Positions 23,988 to 31,248 of a stretch of 39,193 nucleotides of DNA are shown piece after piece; the first letter of the stretch is position 1, and each line of letters starts with the position of its first letter. Under the pieces are notes generated by a model. It was not told the origin of the DNA and ran no database searches. It worked only from the letters and a program-made list of their open reading frames with translations. The translations under genes and the position numbers were made by a program. This DNA is from a bacterium (GTDB lineage: Bacteria > Planctomycetota > UBA1135 > GCA-002686595), in assembly GCA_030426785.1 (NCBI GenBank), contig JAUHXY010000006.1, positions 1-39,193 on the forward strand. The letters run 5' to 3'.

Positions 23988-25000
23988 GTTCGACTTTGAC
24001 CCTGGCCGAGATGCTCGCACCGGTCCAACCGGGCTTGGAACGCATGCGTGCGATTTTGGCCGCGGAATTGACCGAGTCGGGCCCGGTCGGCGAGCGGGTC
24101 GAGTCGCTGGCCCGTTTCCGCGGCAAGGAATTGCGCGCTGCGATGGTGTTGCTCGCAGGGCAAGCGGTCGGCAATGAGCATCCCGAACTGCCGCAGGTGG
24201 CGGCGGTGTTGGAGTTGATCCACCTAGCGACGCTCGTGCACGACGACGTGCTGGATGGGGCGGATTTGCGACGCAACGTGCCGAGCGTGCATGCCCAGTG
24301 GGACGAGCAAACGGCCATCTTGCTGGGGGACATGCTCTACAGCCGGGCTTTCCACCTTTCGACCCGCCTGCGTTCCGTCCTAGCGGCCCAAGTGCTCTCG
24401 AAGAGCGCGCAGCGCATCTGTGCGGGGGAGATGGAGCAGGCGGCGCTGCGCTATCGCTTCGATTTGCCCCAAGAGCGCTACGAGGCCATCGCCGGAGCTA
24501 AGACCGCCGAACTGTACGCCGCCGCATGCGAGTTGGGTGCCCGCTACCAGGGAGATCCGGCCCTCGAAGGGCCGCCCGCATCCCCGCCCGTGGGATGGGC
24601 CTTGGAATTGCGCGAATTTGGCCGAGAAGTGGGATTGGCATTCCAGATCATCGACGATGTTCTCGATCTAGAGGGACAAGAGGAGCAGGTGGGCAAGCGG
24701 GTAGGCAACGATGTGGAGGACGGTAAGGTGACCTTGCCGGTGCTGCACGTGTACGCCAGCGCATCGGGGCCGGTGCAGGCCGCGATCCGCGAGGCCTACC
24801 AGGGCTCGCTGCCCGCTGGAGCCAATCGCCTCGAAGTCCTTCGCGCTGCCTGCGACCTCGGGCCAGGCATCCACTACGCCAAAGGTCGTGCCCAGGACTT
24901 GCTCCAAAATGCGCTCCGCCGGGCCCACGGATTGCCCGATTCGGCAGCGAAAAACACTCTCGTCCGCATCGCGGAATACATCCTCCGGCGCCAGCGTTGA
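23984..25000 (+). CDS. Long-chain polyprenyl diphosphate synthase
   Basis: 338 residues, start fixed by the ATGA overlap with mobA. The two aspartate-rich motifs bind Mg and diphosphate: DDVLD at 87-91 (HDDVLDGADLRR) and DDVLD at 224-228 (QIIDDVLDLEG). The block GNDVEDGKVTLP follows the second. The fifth residue before the first motif is a small Ala (A82), which leaves room for a long product, so the enzyme probably makes octaprenyl- or similar chains for a respiratory quinone. A Pro/Gly insert (PALEGPPASPPVGWA, ~191-206) is slightly unusual. Product length cannot be fixed from sequence. It is translationally coupled with mobA. Confidence 0.9.
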   Translation: MSSTLTLAEMLAPVQPGLERMRAILAAELTESGPVGERVESLARFRGKELRAAMVLLAGQAVGNEHPELPQVAAVLELIHLATLVHDDVLDGADLRRNVPSVHAQWDEQTAILLGDMLYSRAFHLSTRLRSVLAAQVLSKSAQRICAGEMEQAALRYRFDLPQERYEAIAGAKTAELYAAACELGARYQGDPALEGPPASPPVGWALELREFGREVGLAFQIIDDVLDLEGQEEQVGKRVGNDVEDGKVTLPVLHVYASASGPVQAAIREAYQGSLPAGANRLEVLRAACDLGPGIHYAKGRAQDLLQNALRRAHGLPDSAAKNTLVRIAEYILRRQR

Positions 25001-25040
25001 TCGGACGCCGGGCTGCCGAAGAACCCTTCTCACCACATCG

Positions 25041-26198
25041 ATGTTCCAACCGGCTCCTCCGCGTTTCCAAGACTCTCCACGCCCGAGCGGTCGCCCGCAC
25101 TGGGCCCGTTTCGGGTGGCTCACCGCCGCTTGTCTGTTGGCGGCCTGTAGCAGCGGGGATCGGGAAGCGCGCTTTGAAAAACGCGGTCCCACCTTTGTAG
25201 GCAAGCCCGATAGCGCCGTGGGGCCCGTCTCTTCCTCGCAGCGCTTCGACGCTCAGCCCCAAAACCCGCACGGTGCCGGCGGCGCTCCCCACGGGGGGCG
25301 CCCGACCGTCGAAGCGTTTGTCTTCGATTTGCCGGAGACGTGGCAGCGCAAAGAGCGCACGAGCATGCGCCTGCTGAACTTCCAGATTCAGGAGCGCGAG
25401 GATGCGTACTGCTTCCTGTCCGCCATGGAGGGGGAGCAAGAGATGGTGTTGCTCAACGCCAACCGCTGGCGGCGCCAACTCGGGTTGCCCGAATGGACCC
25501 AAGACGATCTGCAAGACGTCGAGACCGGTCTCCTGTTCGGTGCACCGGCCATGCGCGTGCATTGGGAAGGGCCCTTCGACGATGGCATGGGCGGAGCGAC
25601 GATCCCCGAGGCTGGCCTGGTCGGCTTGATCGCGCATCACCAGTCCTCGTTGGTCTTCCTGAAGATGGTGGGGCCCAAAGAGGTCGTCGACGCTGAGGTC
25701 GACCACTTCGATGCGTTTGCCGCGAGTCTGGACTTTCCGATCGCCGGGCAGGATTCCCATCCGAAGCACCAGCTTTCCTTTGAAGCGCCGGAAGCTTGGC
25801 AAGTGCAAGCGCCCCGGCCCGGTCGCGACCTGGGCTTCGACGTGGGGGCCTGCGATCTTTCGGTGACGATGCTGGTCGGCAACGGGGGCGGACTGCTCGC
25901 GAACGTAAACCGTTGGCGAGGGCAATTCAGCCTGCCGCCCATTCGCGCCAACGAGATCAACACTTTGGAAACGTTTGAAGCCATGGGCCACAGCGGCCAC
26001 TGGCTCAGCCTGGAGGGACCCTACCAAGGCATGGGCACACAAGTTCTGGAGGAGGACGGCGCGCTGGAAGGTGCCATCGTCCCGTTGGGAGATCACACCC
26101 TGTTCGTGAAGCTGGTCGGTCCGAAAGAAGCCGTGCAAAACGAACGGGACAACCTGCGCGTGTTCACGCAAAGCCTGCACATGGAGGGACACGAATGA
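25041..26198 (+). CDS. Lipoprotein with two copies of an uncharacterised domain
   Basis: 385 residues from the ATG at 25041. After a 20-residue polar start comes a hydrophobic stretch and the lipobox LAAC with C36 as the lipidated cysteine. A linker follows. Two related domains lie at ~93-232 and ~245-380. The shared landmarks are NANRWRRQLGLP (139-150) with NVNRWRGQFSLP (288-299), and FLKMVGPKEVVDAE with FVKLVGPKEAVQNE. Domain one has Met-Glu-Gly where domain two has the more typical GNGGGLLAN. I recall similar NRWRGQ lipoproteins in planctomycetes without known function. Its stop overlaps the ResB start (ATGA), so it very likely works with the ResB-CcsA cytochrome c system on the outer face of the cytoplasmic membrane. 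Confidence 0.75.
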   Translation: MFQPAPPRFQDSPRPSGRPHWARFGWLTAACLLAACSSGDREARFEKRGPTFVGKPDSAVGPVSSSQRFDAQPQNPHGAGGAPHGGRPTVEAFVFDLPETWQRKERTSMRLLNFQIQEREDAYCFLSAMEGEQEMVLLNANRWRRQLGLPEWTQDDLQDVETGLLFGAPAMRVHWEGPFDDGMGGATIPEAGLVGLIAHHQSSLVFLKMVGPKEVVDAEVDHFDAFAASLDFPIAGQDSHPKHQLSFEAPEAWQVQAPRPGRDLGFDVGACDLSVTMLVGNGGGLLANVNRWRGQFSLPPIRANEINTLETFEAMGHSGHWLSLEGPYQGMGTQVLEEDGALEGAIVPLGDHTLFVKLVGPKEAVQNERDNLRVFTQSLHMEGHE

Positions 26199-27424
26199 GC
26201 GCTATCACCAACAACGCCTTCGTGCGCTGGCTGGGTTCTTACGGGCTGTGCGTCACGATTTTGGGGGGGCTCTTTTTGCTCACCGCCCTCGGGACTTGGG
26301 CGCAAGCCGAAGAAGGCTTGTATGCAGCGCAGACCAAGTACTTCGACTCGTTTTTTCTGACCGAGCACATCCCCATCTTCGGCAAGACCCTGGTCGTGCC
26401 CTTGCCCGGAGCGGTGACGCTGATGGCCTTGCTGGCGGTCAACCTTTTCGTCGGAGGCTTTGTGCGCATTCGCAAGAACAAGCGCACGTTTGGCGTGCTC
26501 GTGATCCACGCGGGGATCGGTCTGCTGTTGCTCGCGGGTCTGGTCAAGCGCGAAGCGGCCAACGAGGGTTACGTGAGGCTGTATGAAGGCGAGCAGGCCA
26601 CCGAGTATCGCAGCTACCACGATTGGGAGGTCTGCGTGCGCGAGTTGTTGCCCAAGCCGGACCAAACCGGTTTGGTCAGCGGCGACGAATGGTTTGTGGA
26701 CCAAGTGGTGTTCTTGGGCCTCGAAGGAGACGAAGTGGCTATGGTGCGGCACCCTGAGTTGCCCTTCGACTTGCACCTGCGACACTTCGTTCCGAACGCT
26801 CGTGTCCATTCGGAGAAATCGAGGGATAGTAGTATTTATCCGGTTGTGGACGGATATCGCGTAGTCCCCGATCCCGTTGATCCTGAGGCGGAGCGCAATT
26901 TCGCTGCGCTGTACGCGGAGGTCGTTGCAAAGGGAGCTCCCAAGGATCGGCGTGGCAGAGCGGGCATTTTGGCTGCGATGGAACGCTATCCCTTCACGGT
27001 GGACCAGGACGGGCGCCTGTTTGCGATCGAATTGCGCAAGCGGCGCTATTCGATGCCCTTCACGATCGAGCAGGTCAAGTTCACGATGGAGGAGCACCCG
27101 CGTACGCGCATTCCGAGCGTGTACTCCAGCGACATCTTGCGCAAGGACTTGGGTGCGGAAGAGGGTGACTCGGTGCACATCTCGATGAACCGGCCGCTGC
27201 GGGAGGACGGTTTGGTCGTCTTCCAGAGTGGTTATGGCCCGAAAGACGCGCCCAAGGGTACGCCGCTGTTTTCGATCTTCGCCGTGGTCCGCAACCCCTC
27301 GGACCGTTGGCCAGAATACTCCTGTTGGGTCATCGCCGCCGGCATGTTGATTGCCTTCGGCCAACGACTGGTCGGGTACGTAAACCGACAAAAGCGCGTC
27401 TTGCGCGAAGAGGTGACGGAATGA
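26195..27424 (+). CDS. resB: ResB-like cytochrome c biogenesis protein
   Basis: 409 residues. Transmembrane segments are at ~17-37, ~65-87, ~98-116 and ~378-395. Between the third and fourth lies a large periplasmic domain (~117-375), as in ResB/Ccs1 of system II. ResB and CcsA together carry heme across the membrane and attach it to CXXCH motifs of apocytochromes. The topology matches; family-specific histidines are hard to place by eye. The start is fixed by the ATGA overlap with the lipoprotein gene, and the stop overlaps the CcsA start in the same way. The part around 26810-26900 uses codons such as AGT, ATT and TAT, unlike the GC-rich codons around it, but the frame is intact. Confidence 0.83.
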   Translation: MSAITNNAFVRWLGSYGLCVTILGGLFLLTALGTWAQAEEGLYAAQTKYFDSFFLTEHIPIFGKTLVVPLPGAVTLMALLAVNLFVGGFVRIRKNKRTFGVLVIHAGIGLLLLAGLVKREAANEGYVRLYEGEQATEYRSYHDWEVCVRELLPKPDQTGLVSGDEWFVDQVVFLGLEGDEVAMVRHPELPFDLHLRHFVPNARVHSEKSRDSSIYPVVDGYRVVPDPVDPEAERNFAALYAEVVAKGAPKDRRGRAGILAAMERYPFTVDQDGRLFAIELRKRRYSMPFTIEQVKFTMEEHPRTRIPSVYSSDILRKDLGAEEGDSVHISMNRPLREDGLVVFQSGYGPKDAPKGTPLFSIFAVVRNPSDRWPEYSCWVIAAGMLIAFGQRLVGYVNRQKRVLREEVTE

Positions 27425-29400
27425 AGTTTGGCTGGCAATTCTTGATGGCGGCCCTTTTGGGCCTTTTCGGCGTGCTGGACGCACCCCTTTGGGCGCAGGA
27501 CAGCTATGGCGAATCGGACACGGCGGCCGTGGCTCCCGACCGCAGCTTTTCCTACCCCGAAGAGCTCGTCCATCGCTTCCAAGAGGTTCCGGTCCAAGAA
27601 GGTGGTCGCATCAAGCCGATCGATACTTTCGCCGGATTCCAGCTGCTCAAGTTCAACGGGCGGCGCACCCTGACCACCCATGGCTTCGCCCTGGAGGAGA
27701 GGCTCAGTCCCGCCGAATGGTTGCTGGATTGCATCCTGTTTCCCGAGCAAGCCAAGCGCTACGAGGTCTTCATCGTTCAGGATGAAGCCGTGCCCCAAGC
27801 CATCGGTTTGCGCTTGGAAAACAAGAAGCGCCGGGATCGCTACAGCTACGCGGAATTGGAGGGGGTCAAAAAGACCCTGGCCAGTCGGGCTTCCTTGGCT
27901 GGCCAAAAAGAGCCGGGTGAACGCTCGCGCTTGGAGCGGCAGATCCTGGTGTTGTGGAACAACGTCACGGAGTTCGAGGATCTGACGCGCGTGGGGGCGT
28001 TTGTGGGCCAGCCTTTGCCCACCACGAGCATCCCGTGGATCAGCGAGGTCTATGGTGGTCAAGATGTGGAGCTGCCGCGCTTTTTGGCGAACGCGCAAGC
28101 CTTCCGCGCCAACATGCAGAGCGCGGACGACGATCCTCAATGGCTGGCTTTCCAAGAAGCCTACGCCACGATCGTGGGCCGGCACCGGTTGGGGCTTGGG
28201 CTCTTCCCGCCGACCGCGGATGCGGATCCAAAAGCCCCGTGGGCTTCGTGGCCCGAAATCTCTCGGGCCGCCTTGGCTGGGGAGCCACAGGCTCAAACCT
28301 TCTTGCCCTTGCTCGAAGCTTGGGGCGGTTTTGTGGCGGGCAAGACCAGTCCCGAAGCCTTGCAGACTGGTCTGCAGGGTTACCTGGACATGGTGACGAC
28401 GCGAGCCAGCGCGCGGGGGGAGTACGACAAGGTCGCCTCCGAGGTGTCCTTCTACCGCTGGGACTTCTTCTACCGCTCCCTGTACCTGTTCGTGGCTGGC
28501 TTCCTGTTGGTTCTGTTCAGCTGGTTGGGTGGGGCCCAGCGCGGGCAAGGATCCTGGTGGGTGCGCGGCTCCTGGGTTATGACCGTGGGTGGTTTGGCCA
28601 TGCTGATTGCGGGCATCACCTATCGCTGCGTCCTGCGCGATCGACCGCCGATCAGCACCCTGTACGAGACGATTTTGTTCATCGCGGCTGTCATCGTGCT
28701 GTTGGCTTTGATCATGGAGTGGTTGACGCGCGAGCGCCTCGCCCTGGCAGCCGGATCGTTCCTCGGCGCGTTGGGCATGTTCATCGCTGGTCGTTACGAG
28801 TTGCGTGAAGCCGCGACGGCGGGCGACACCATGCCCAGCCTGCAAGCTGTGCTCGATACGAATTTCTGGCTGGCAACGCACGTGACCACCATCAATATGG
28901 GATACGCGGCGGGCCTCTTGGCCGCCGGTCTGGGCCACATCTGGTTGGGGCTCTACTTCTTCCAACGCAAAGCCGCCATGAATTCGGTCAACCGCATGAT
29001 GTACGGCGTGCTGTGCTTCAGTCTGCTGTTCTCCGTGGTCGGCACGATTCTCGGCGGCGTTTGGGCCAACGATTCCTGGGGCCGCTTCTGGGGCTGGGAC
29101 CCGAAAGAAAACGGTGCCCTGCTGATCTGCATCTGGGAGCTCATGATCCTGCATGCCCGCATGGGAGGATTCATCCGCCCCTTCGGGTTTGCGATCATGA
29201 ACGTGCTGTTGGGCGTGGTGGTGGCGACCTCCTGGTGGGGCGTGAACCTGCTCGGTGTCGGCCTCCACTCCTATGGATTCACCGAGGGAGTGGGCTTCTG
29301 GCTGATGGTGTACTTCGGGATCGAGTTTGGAGTGGTACTCTTGGCCTGGATCGGCAAACTCCTGCGTGGCGGCCCGCCGACCTCCGCTCAAACGGCCTAA
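27421..29400 (+). CDS. ccsA: CcsA-type cytochrome c synthase with long N-terminal domain
   Basis: 659 residues. The C-terminal ~320 residues are the CcsA/CcmC/CcmF-type membrane domain, with about eight transmembrane segments from ~355 on. The tryptophan-rich heme-handling motif is GGVWANDSWGRFWGWDPKEN (~545-564). Conserved histidines lie in the flanking segments (TNFWLATHVTT; ILHARMGG; GLHSYGF). The first ~340 residues are extra: a signal-like helix (FLMAALLGLFGVLDAPLWAQ), then a soluble region probably in the periplasm, beginning after LVHRFQEVPVQEGGRIKPIDTF. That phrase is typical of such extended CcsA proteins. The protein should bind heme and ligate it to apocytochromes with ResB. It is the last gene of the three-gene ATGA chain; folD follows 13 bp later. 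Confidence 0.9.
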   Translation: MKFGWQFLMAALLGLFGVLDAPLWAQDSYGESDTAAVAPDRSFSYPEELVHRFQEVPVQEGGRIKPIDTFAGFQLLKFNGRRTLTTHGFALEERLSPAEWLLDCILFPEQAKRYEVFIVQDEAVPQAIGLRLENKKRRDRYSYAELEGVKKTLASRASLAGQKEPGERSRLERQILVLWNNVTEFEDLTRVGAFVGQPLPTTSIPWISEVYGGQDVELPRFLANAQAFRANMQSADDDPQWLAFQEAYATIVGRHRLGLGLFPPTADADPKAPWASWPEISRAALAGEPQAQTFLPLLEAWGGFVAGKTSPEALQTGLQGYLDMVTTRASARGEYDKVASEVSFYRWDFFYRSLYLFVAGFLLVLFSWLGGAQRGQGSWWVRGSWVMTVGGLAMLIAGITYRCVLRDRPPISTLYETILFIAAVIVLLALIMEWLTRERLALAAGSFLGALGMFIAGRYELREAATAGDTMPSLQAVLDTNFWLATHVTTINMGYAAGLLAAGLGHIWLGLYFFQRKAAMNSVNRMMYGVLCFSLLFSVVGTILGGVWANDSWGRFWGWDPKENGALLICIWELMILHARMGGFIRPFGFAIMNVLLGVVVATSWWGVNLLGVGLHSYGFTEGVGFWLMVYFGIEFGVVLLAWIGKLLRGGPPTSAQTA

Positions 29401-29413
29401 CCCCGAAACCAGC

Positions 29414-30301
29414 ATGCCTCCCGGACAGATTCTTGATGGCAAAGCGACCGCGAAAGCGGTGCGGACTGACGTCGCCGAAGGAGCACGCCGACTGCAGGCC
29501 CAAGGCACGCAGCCGGGGCTTGCCGTGGTGTTGGTGGGCGATGATCCCGCCAGCCACGTGTACGTCCGCAACAAGGACCGCGCGGCTACCGACGCGGGTT
29601 TCGCCGTGCAAACGCGGCGCTTGCCGGCCGAGACGAGTCAGGCGGATCTCCTAGCCGTCGTCCGTGAGCTCGGAGACGACGATGCAGTGCACGGCATTCT
29701 GGTGCAGCTGCCACTTCCGAAGCACCTGGACGCCGACGAGGTGGTGCAAGCGATTCCGGCCCACAAGGACGTGGACGGCTTGACCTTGGCCAACGTCGGT
29801 TTGCTGGCTGCGGGGCGTCCCGGTTTACGACCCTGTACCCCCGCGGGCTGCGTCGAGTTGCTCGACCGCTACCAACTGCCCATCGAGGGCCAACACGTGG
29901 TGATCGTGGGGCGCTCCATGCTGGTGGGCAAGCCGCTGGCCCAACTGATGCTCGCGCGCAACGCGACCGTGACCATTTGTCACTCTCGCACCCAAGACCT
30001 CGCCGCGCATTGTCAGCGTGCCGACATCGTCGTGGCCGCGGTGGGGATCCCCAAACTCATCCAAGGGGATTGGCTGCGTCCTGGGGCGATTGTGCTGGAC
30101 GTAGGGATCAACCGGGGGGAAGACGGCAAGCTGGTGGGGGACGTAGATTTTGACAGCGCTCGCGAGCGCGCGGCCTGGATCACGCCCGTACCCGGCGGCA
30201 TCGGTCCGATGACCATCGCCATGTTGCTAGCGAACACGCTGCGTAGCGCTGCCGAATCCAGCGGGGTCCCGCTGGACAGCCTAGGACTCGCCGCGCGCTA
30301 G
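29414..30301 (+). CDS. folD: Bifunctional methylenetetrahydrofolate dehydrogenase / cyclohydrolase
   Basis: 295 residues from the ATG at 29414. The catalytic lysine is in YVRNKDRAA. GILVQLPLPKHLD, PCTPAGCVELL, VGRSMLVGKPLAQLML and TPVPGGIGPMTIAMLL are the standard FolD blocks. The enzyme interconverts methylene-, methenyl- and formyl-tetrahydrofolate in the cytoplasm with NADP(H). The frame extends upstream to 29327 inside ccsA, but the internal ATG gives the normal length and N-terminus (PPGQILDGKATAKAVR). It lies 13 bp after ccsA and 23 bp before the rhomboid gene, so it may share their transcripts. Confidence 0.96.
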   Translation: MPPGQILDGKATAKAVRTDVAEGARRLQAQGTQPGLAVVLVGDDPASHVYVRNKDRAATDAGFAVQTRRLPAETSQADLLAVVRELGDDDAVHGILVQLPLPKHLDADEVVQAIPAHKDVDGLTLANVGLLAAGRPGLRPCTPAGCVELLDRYQLPIEGQHVVIVGRSMLVGKPLAQLMLARNATVTICHSRTQDLAAHCQRADIVVAAVGIPKLIQGDWLRPGAIVLDVGINRGEDGKLVGDVDFDSARERAAWITPVPGGIGPMTIAMLLANTLRSAAESSGVPLDSLGLAAR

Positions 30302-30324
30302 CCCGCCACCCTGAGGAACCGCCG

Positions 30325-31110
30325 TTGCCGCCGATCACTCCCGTCGTCCGCAAACTCATGATTTGGAACGTCGCCATCTTCGTGGTGTCGGTGCTCCTGT
30401 CGTTCAACCTCGCGGTGTTTGGTCCGGTGTATCGCTATCTGGCCTTGGACCCCATGCAGTTCGTGAGCGAGCCGCCGTTTCTGCCGCTGTGGCAGTTTCT
30501 GACCTACGGGTTCCTGCACGACGTCTCTCGCCTGATGCACATCGGGTTCAACATGTTGGCGTTGTACTTCTTCGGGACCTTGCTGGAGCAGCTCGTGGGT
30601 GGACGGCGTTTCCTGATCACCTACTTGGGGGCCATGCTTGCGGGGGCGCTCTTGCACCTCGTCATGGGCCGACTGGTCGGGCCGCCCAATCCGGCGGTGG
30701 GTGCCTCGGGGGCGGTGCTAGGCATTTTGGTTGCGGCGGCGGTTCTGCGACCGAGCACGCCGGTGATCTTCTTGATCTTCCCGATGACCCTCAAAACCAT
30801 GGCTCTGATCGTCGTCGGGGTCGACGCGTTTGCGATCATCACGACCTTGCGGGACGGGGGCATGTCCGGCATCGCGCACTGGGTGCACTTGGGAGGTGCG
30901 CTGTTCGGCTTCCTGTGGGCTCGCTCGGGCAATATCCAAGTGGATTGGGGCGAGCGCTGGCGCCAGGAAGTGGCGAAGAAGCAGGCTGAAAACGCCCGCA
31001 ACGATGCGCAGCGCATGGACGACCTCTTGGCGAAGATCAACCGGGAGGGCATCGCCAGCCTGACCGATCGGGAACGAGCGTTCCTGAAGAAGATGTCGAA
31101 GAAGCAGTAG
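30325..31110 (+). CDS. Rhomboid-family intramembrane serine protease
   Basis: 261 residues from a TTG start at 30325, preceded by GAGGAACC. Six transmembrane segments are visible between ~10 and ~205. The catalytic serine is S128 in GASGA, and the histidine is H188 in WVHLGGALFGFL. HIGFNMLALYFFG (~72-84) is the typical helix-2 block with the oxyanion-site Asn. The enzyme cleaves transmembrane segments of other proteins inside the membrane. The C-terminal ~50 residues form a cytoplasmic tail with DDLLAKINREG, SLTDRERAFL and a basic end; this tail is common in planctomycete and bacteroidete rhomboids. Downstream, a CCCCG/CGGGG hairpin (31147-31160) is followed by TTTTT at a distance and might end the transcript. 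Confidence 0.9.
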   Translation: MPPITPVVRKLMIWNVAIFVVSVLLSFNLAVFGPVYRYLALDPMQFVSEPPFLPLWQFLTYGFLHDVSRLMHIGFNMLALYFFGTLLEQLVGGRRFLITYLGAMLAGALLHLVMGRLVGPPNPAVGASGAVLGILVAAAVLRPSTPVIFLIFPMTLKTMALIVVGVDAFAIITTLRDGGMSGIAHWVHLGGALFGFLWARSGNIQVDWGERWRQEVAKKQAENARNDAQRMDDLLAKINREGIASLTDRERAFLKKMSKKQ

Positions 31111-31248
31111 CGGTGGGGCTTGAGCGTGCACAAGCGCGCTTTCGCTCCCCGAACGCGGGGCCGACCTCCCATTTTTCGCTCGAAGCGGGCGAATTGGTAG
31201 ACTAAGGGCCTGTCAGGGGTATTCCCCGCCCCAGGCATCGATCCCGTC

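Noticed and set aside
26800-26960. AT-richer patch with unlike codon use inside resB
   Set aside because: The frame is intact and the patch lies in a variable periplasmic part. It is too short to argue for gene transfer.
27232-29574. 780-residue minus-strand frame opposite resB/ccsA/folD
   Set aside because: It lies antisense to three certain genes and has shadow composition (Gln, His, Arg-rich).
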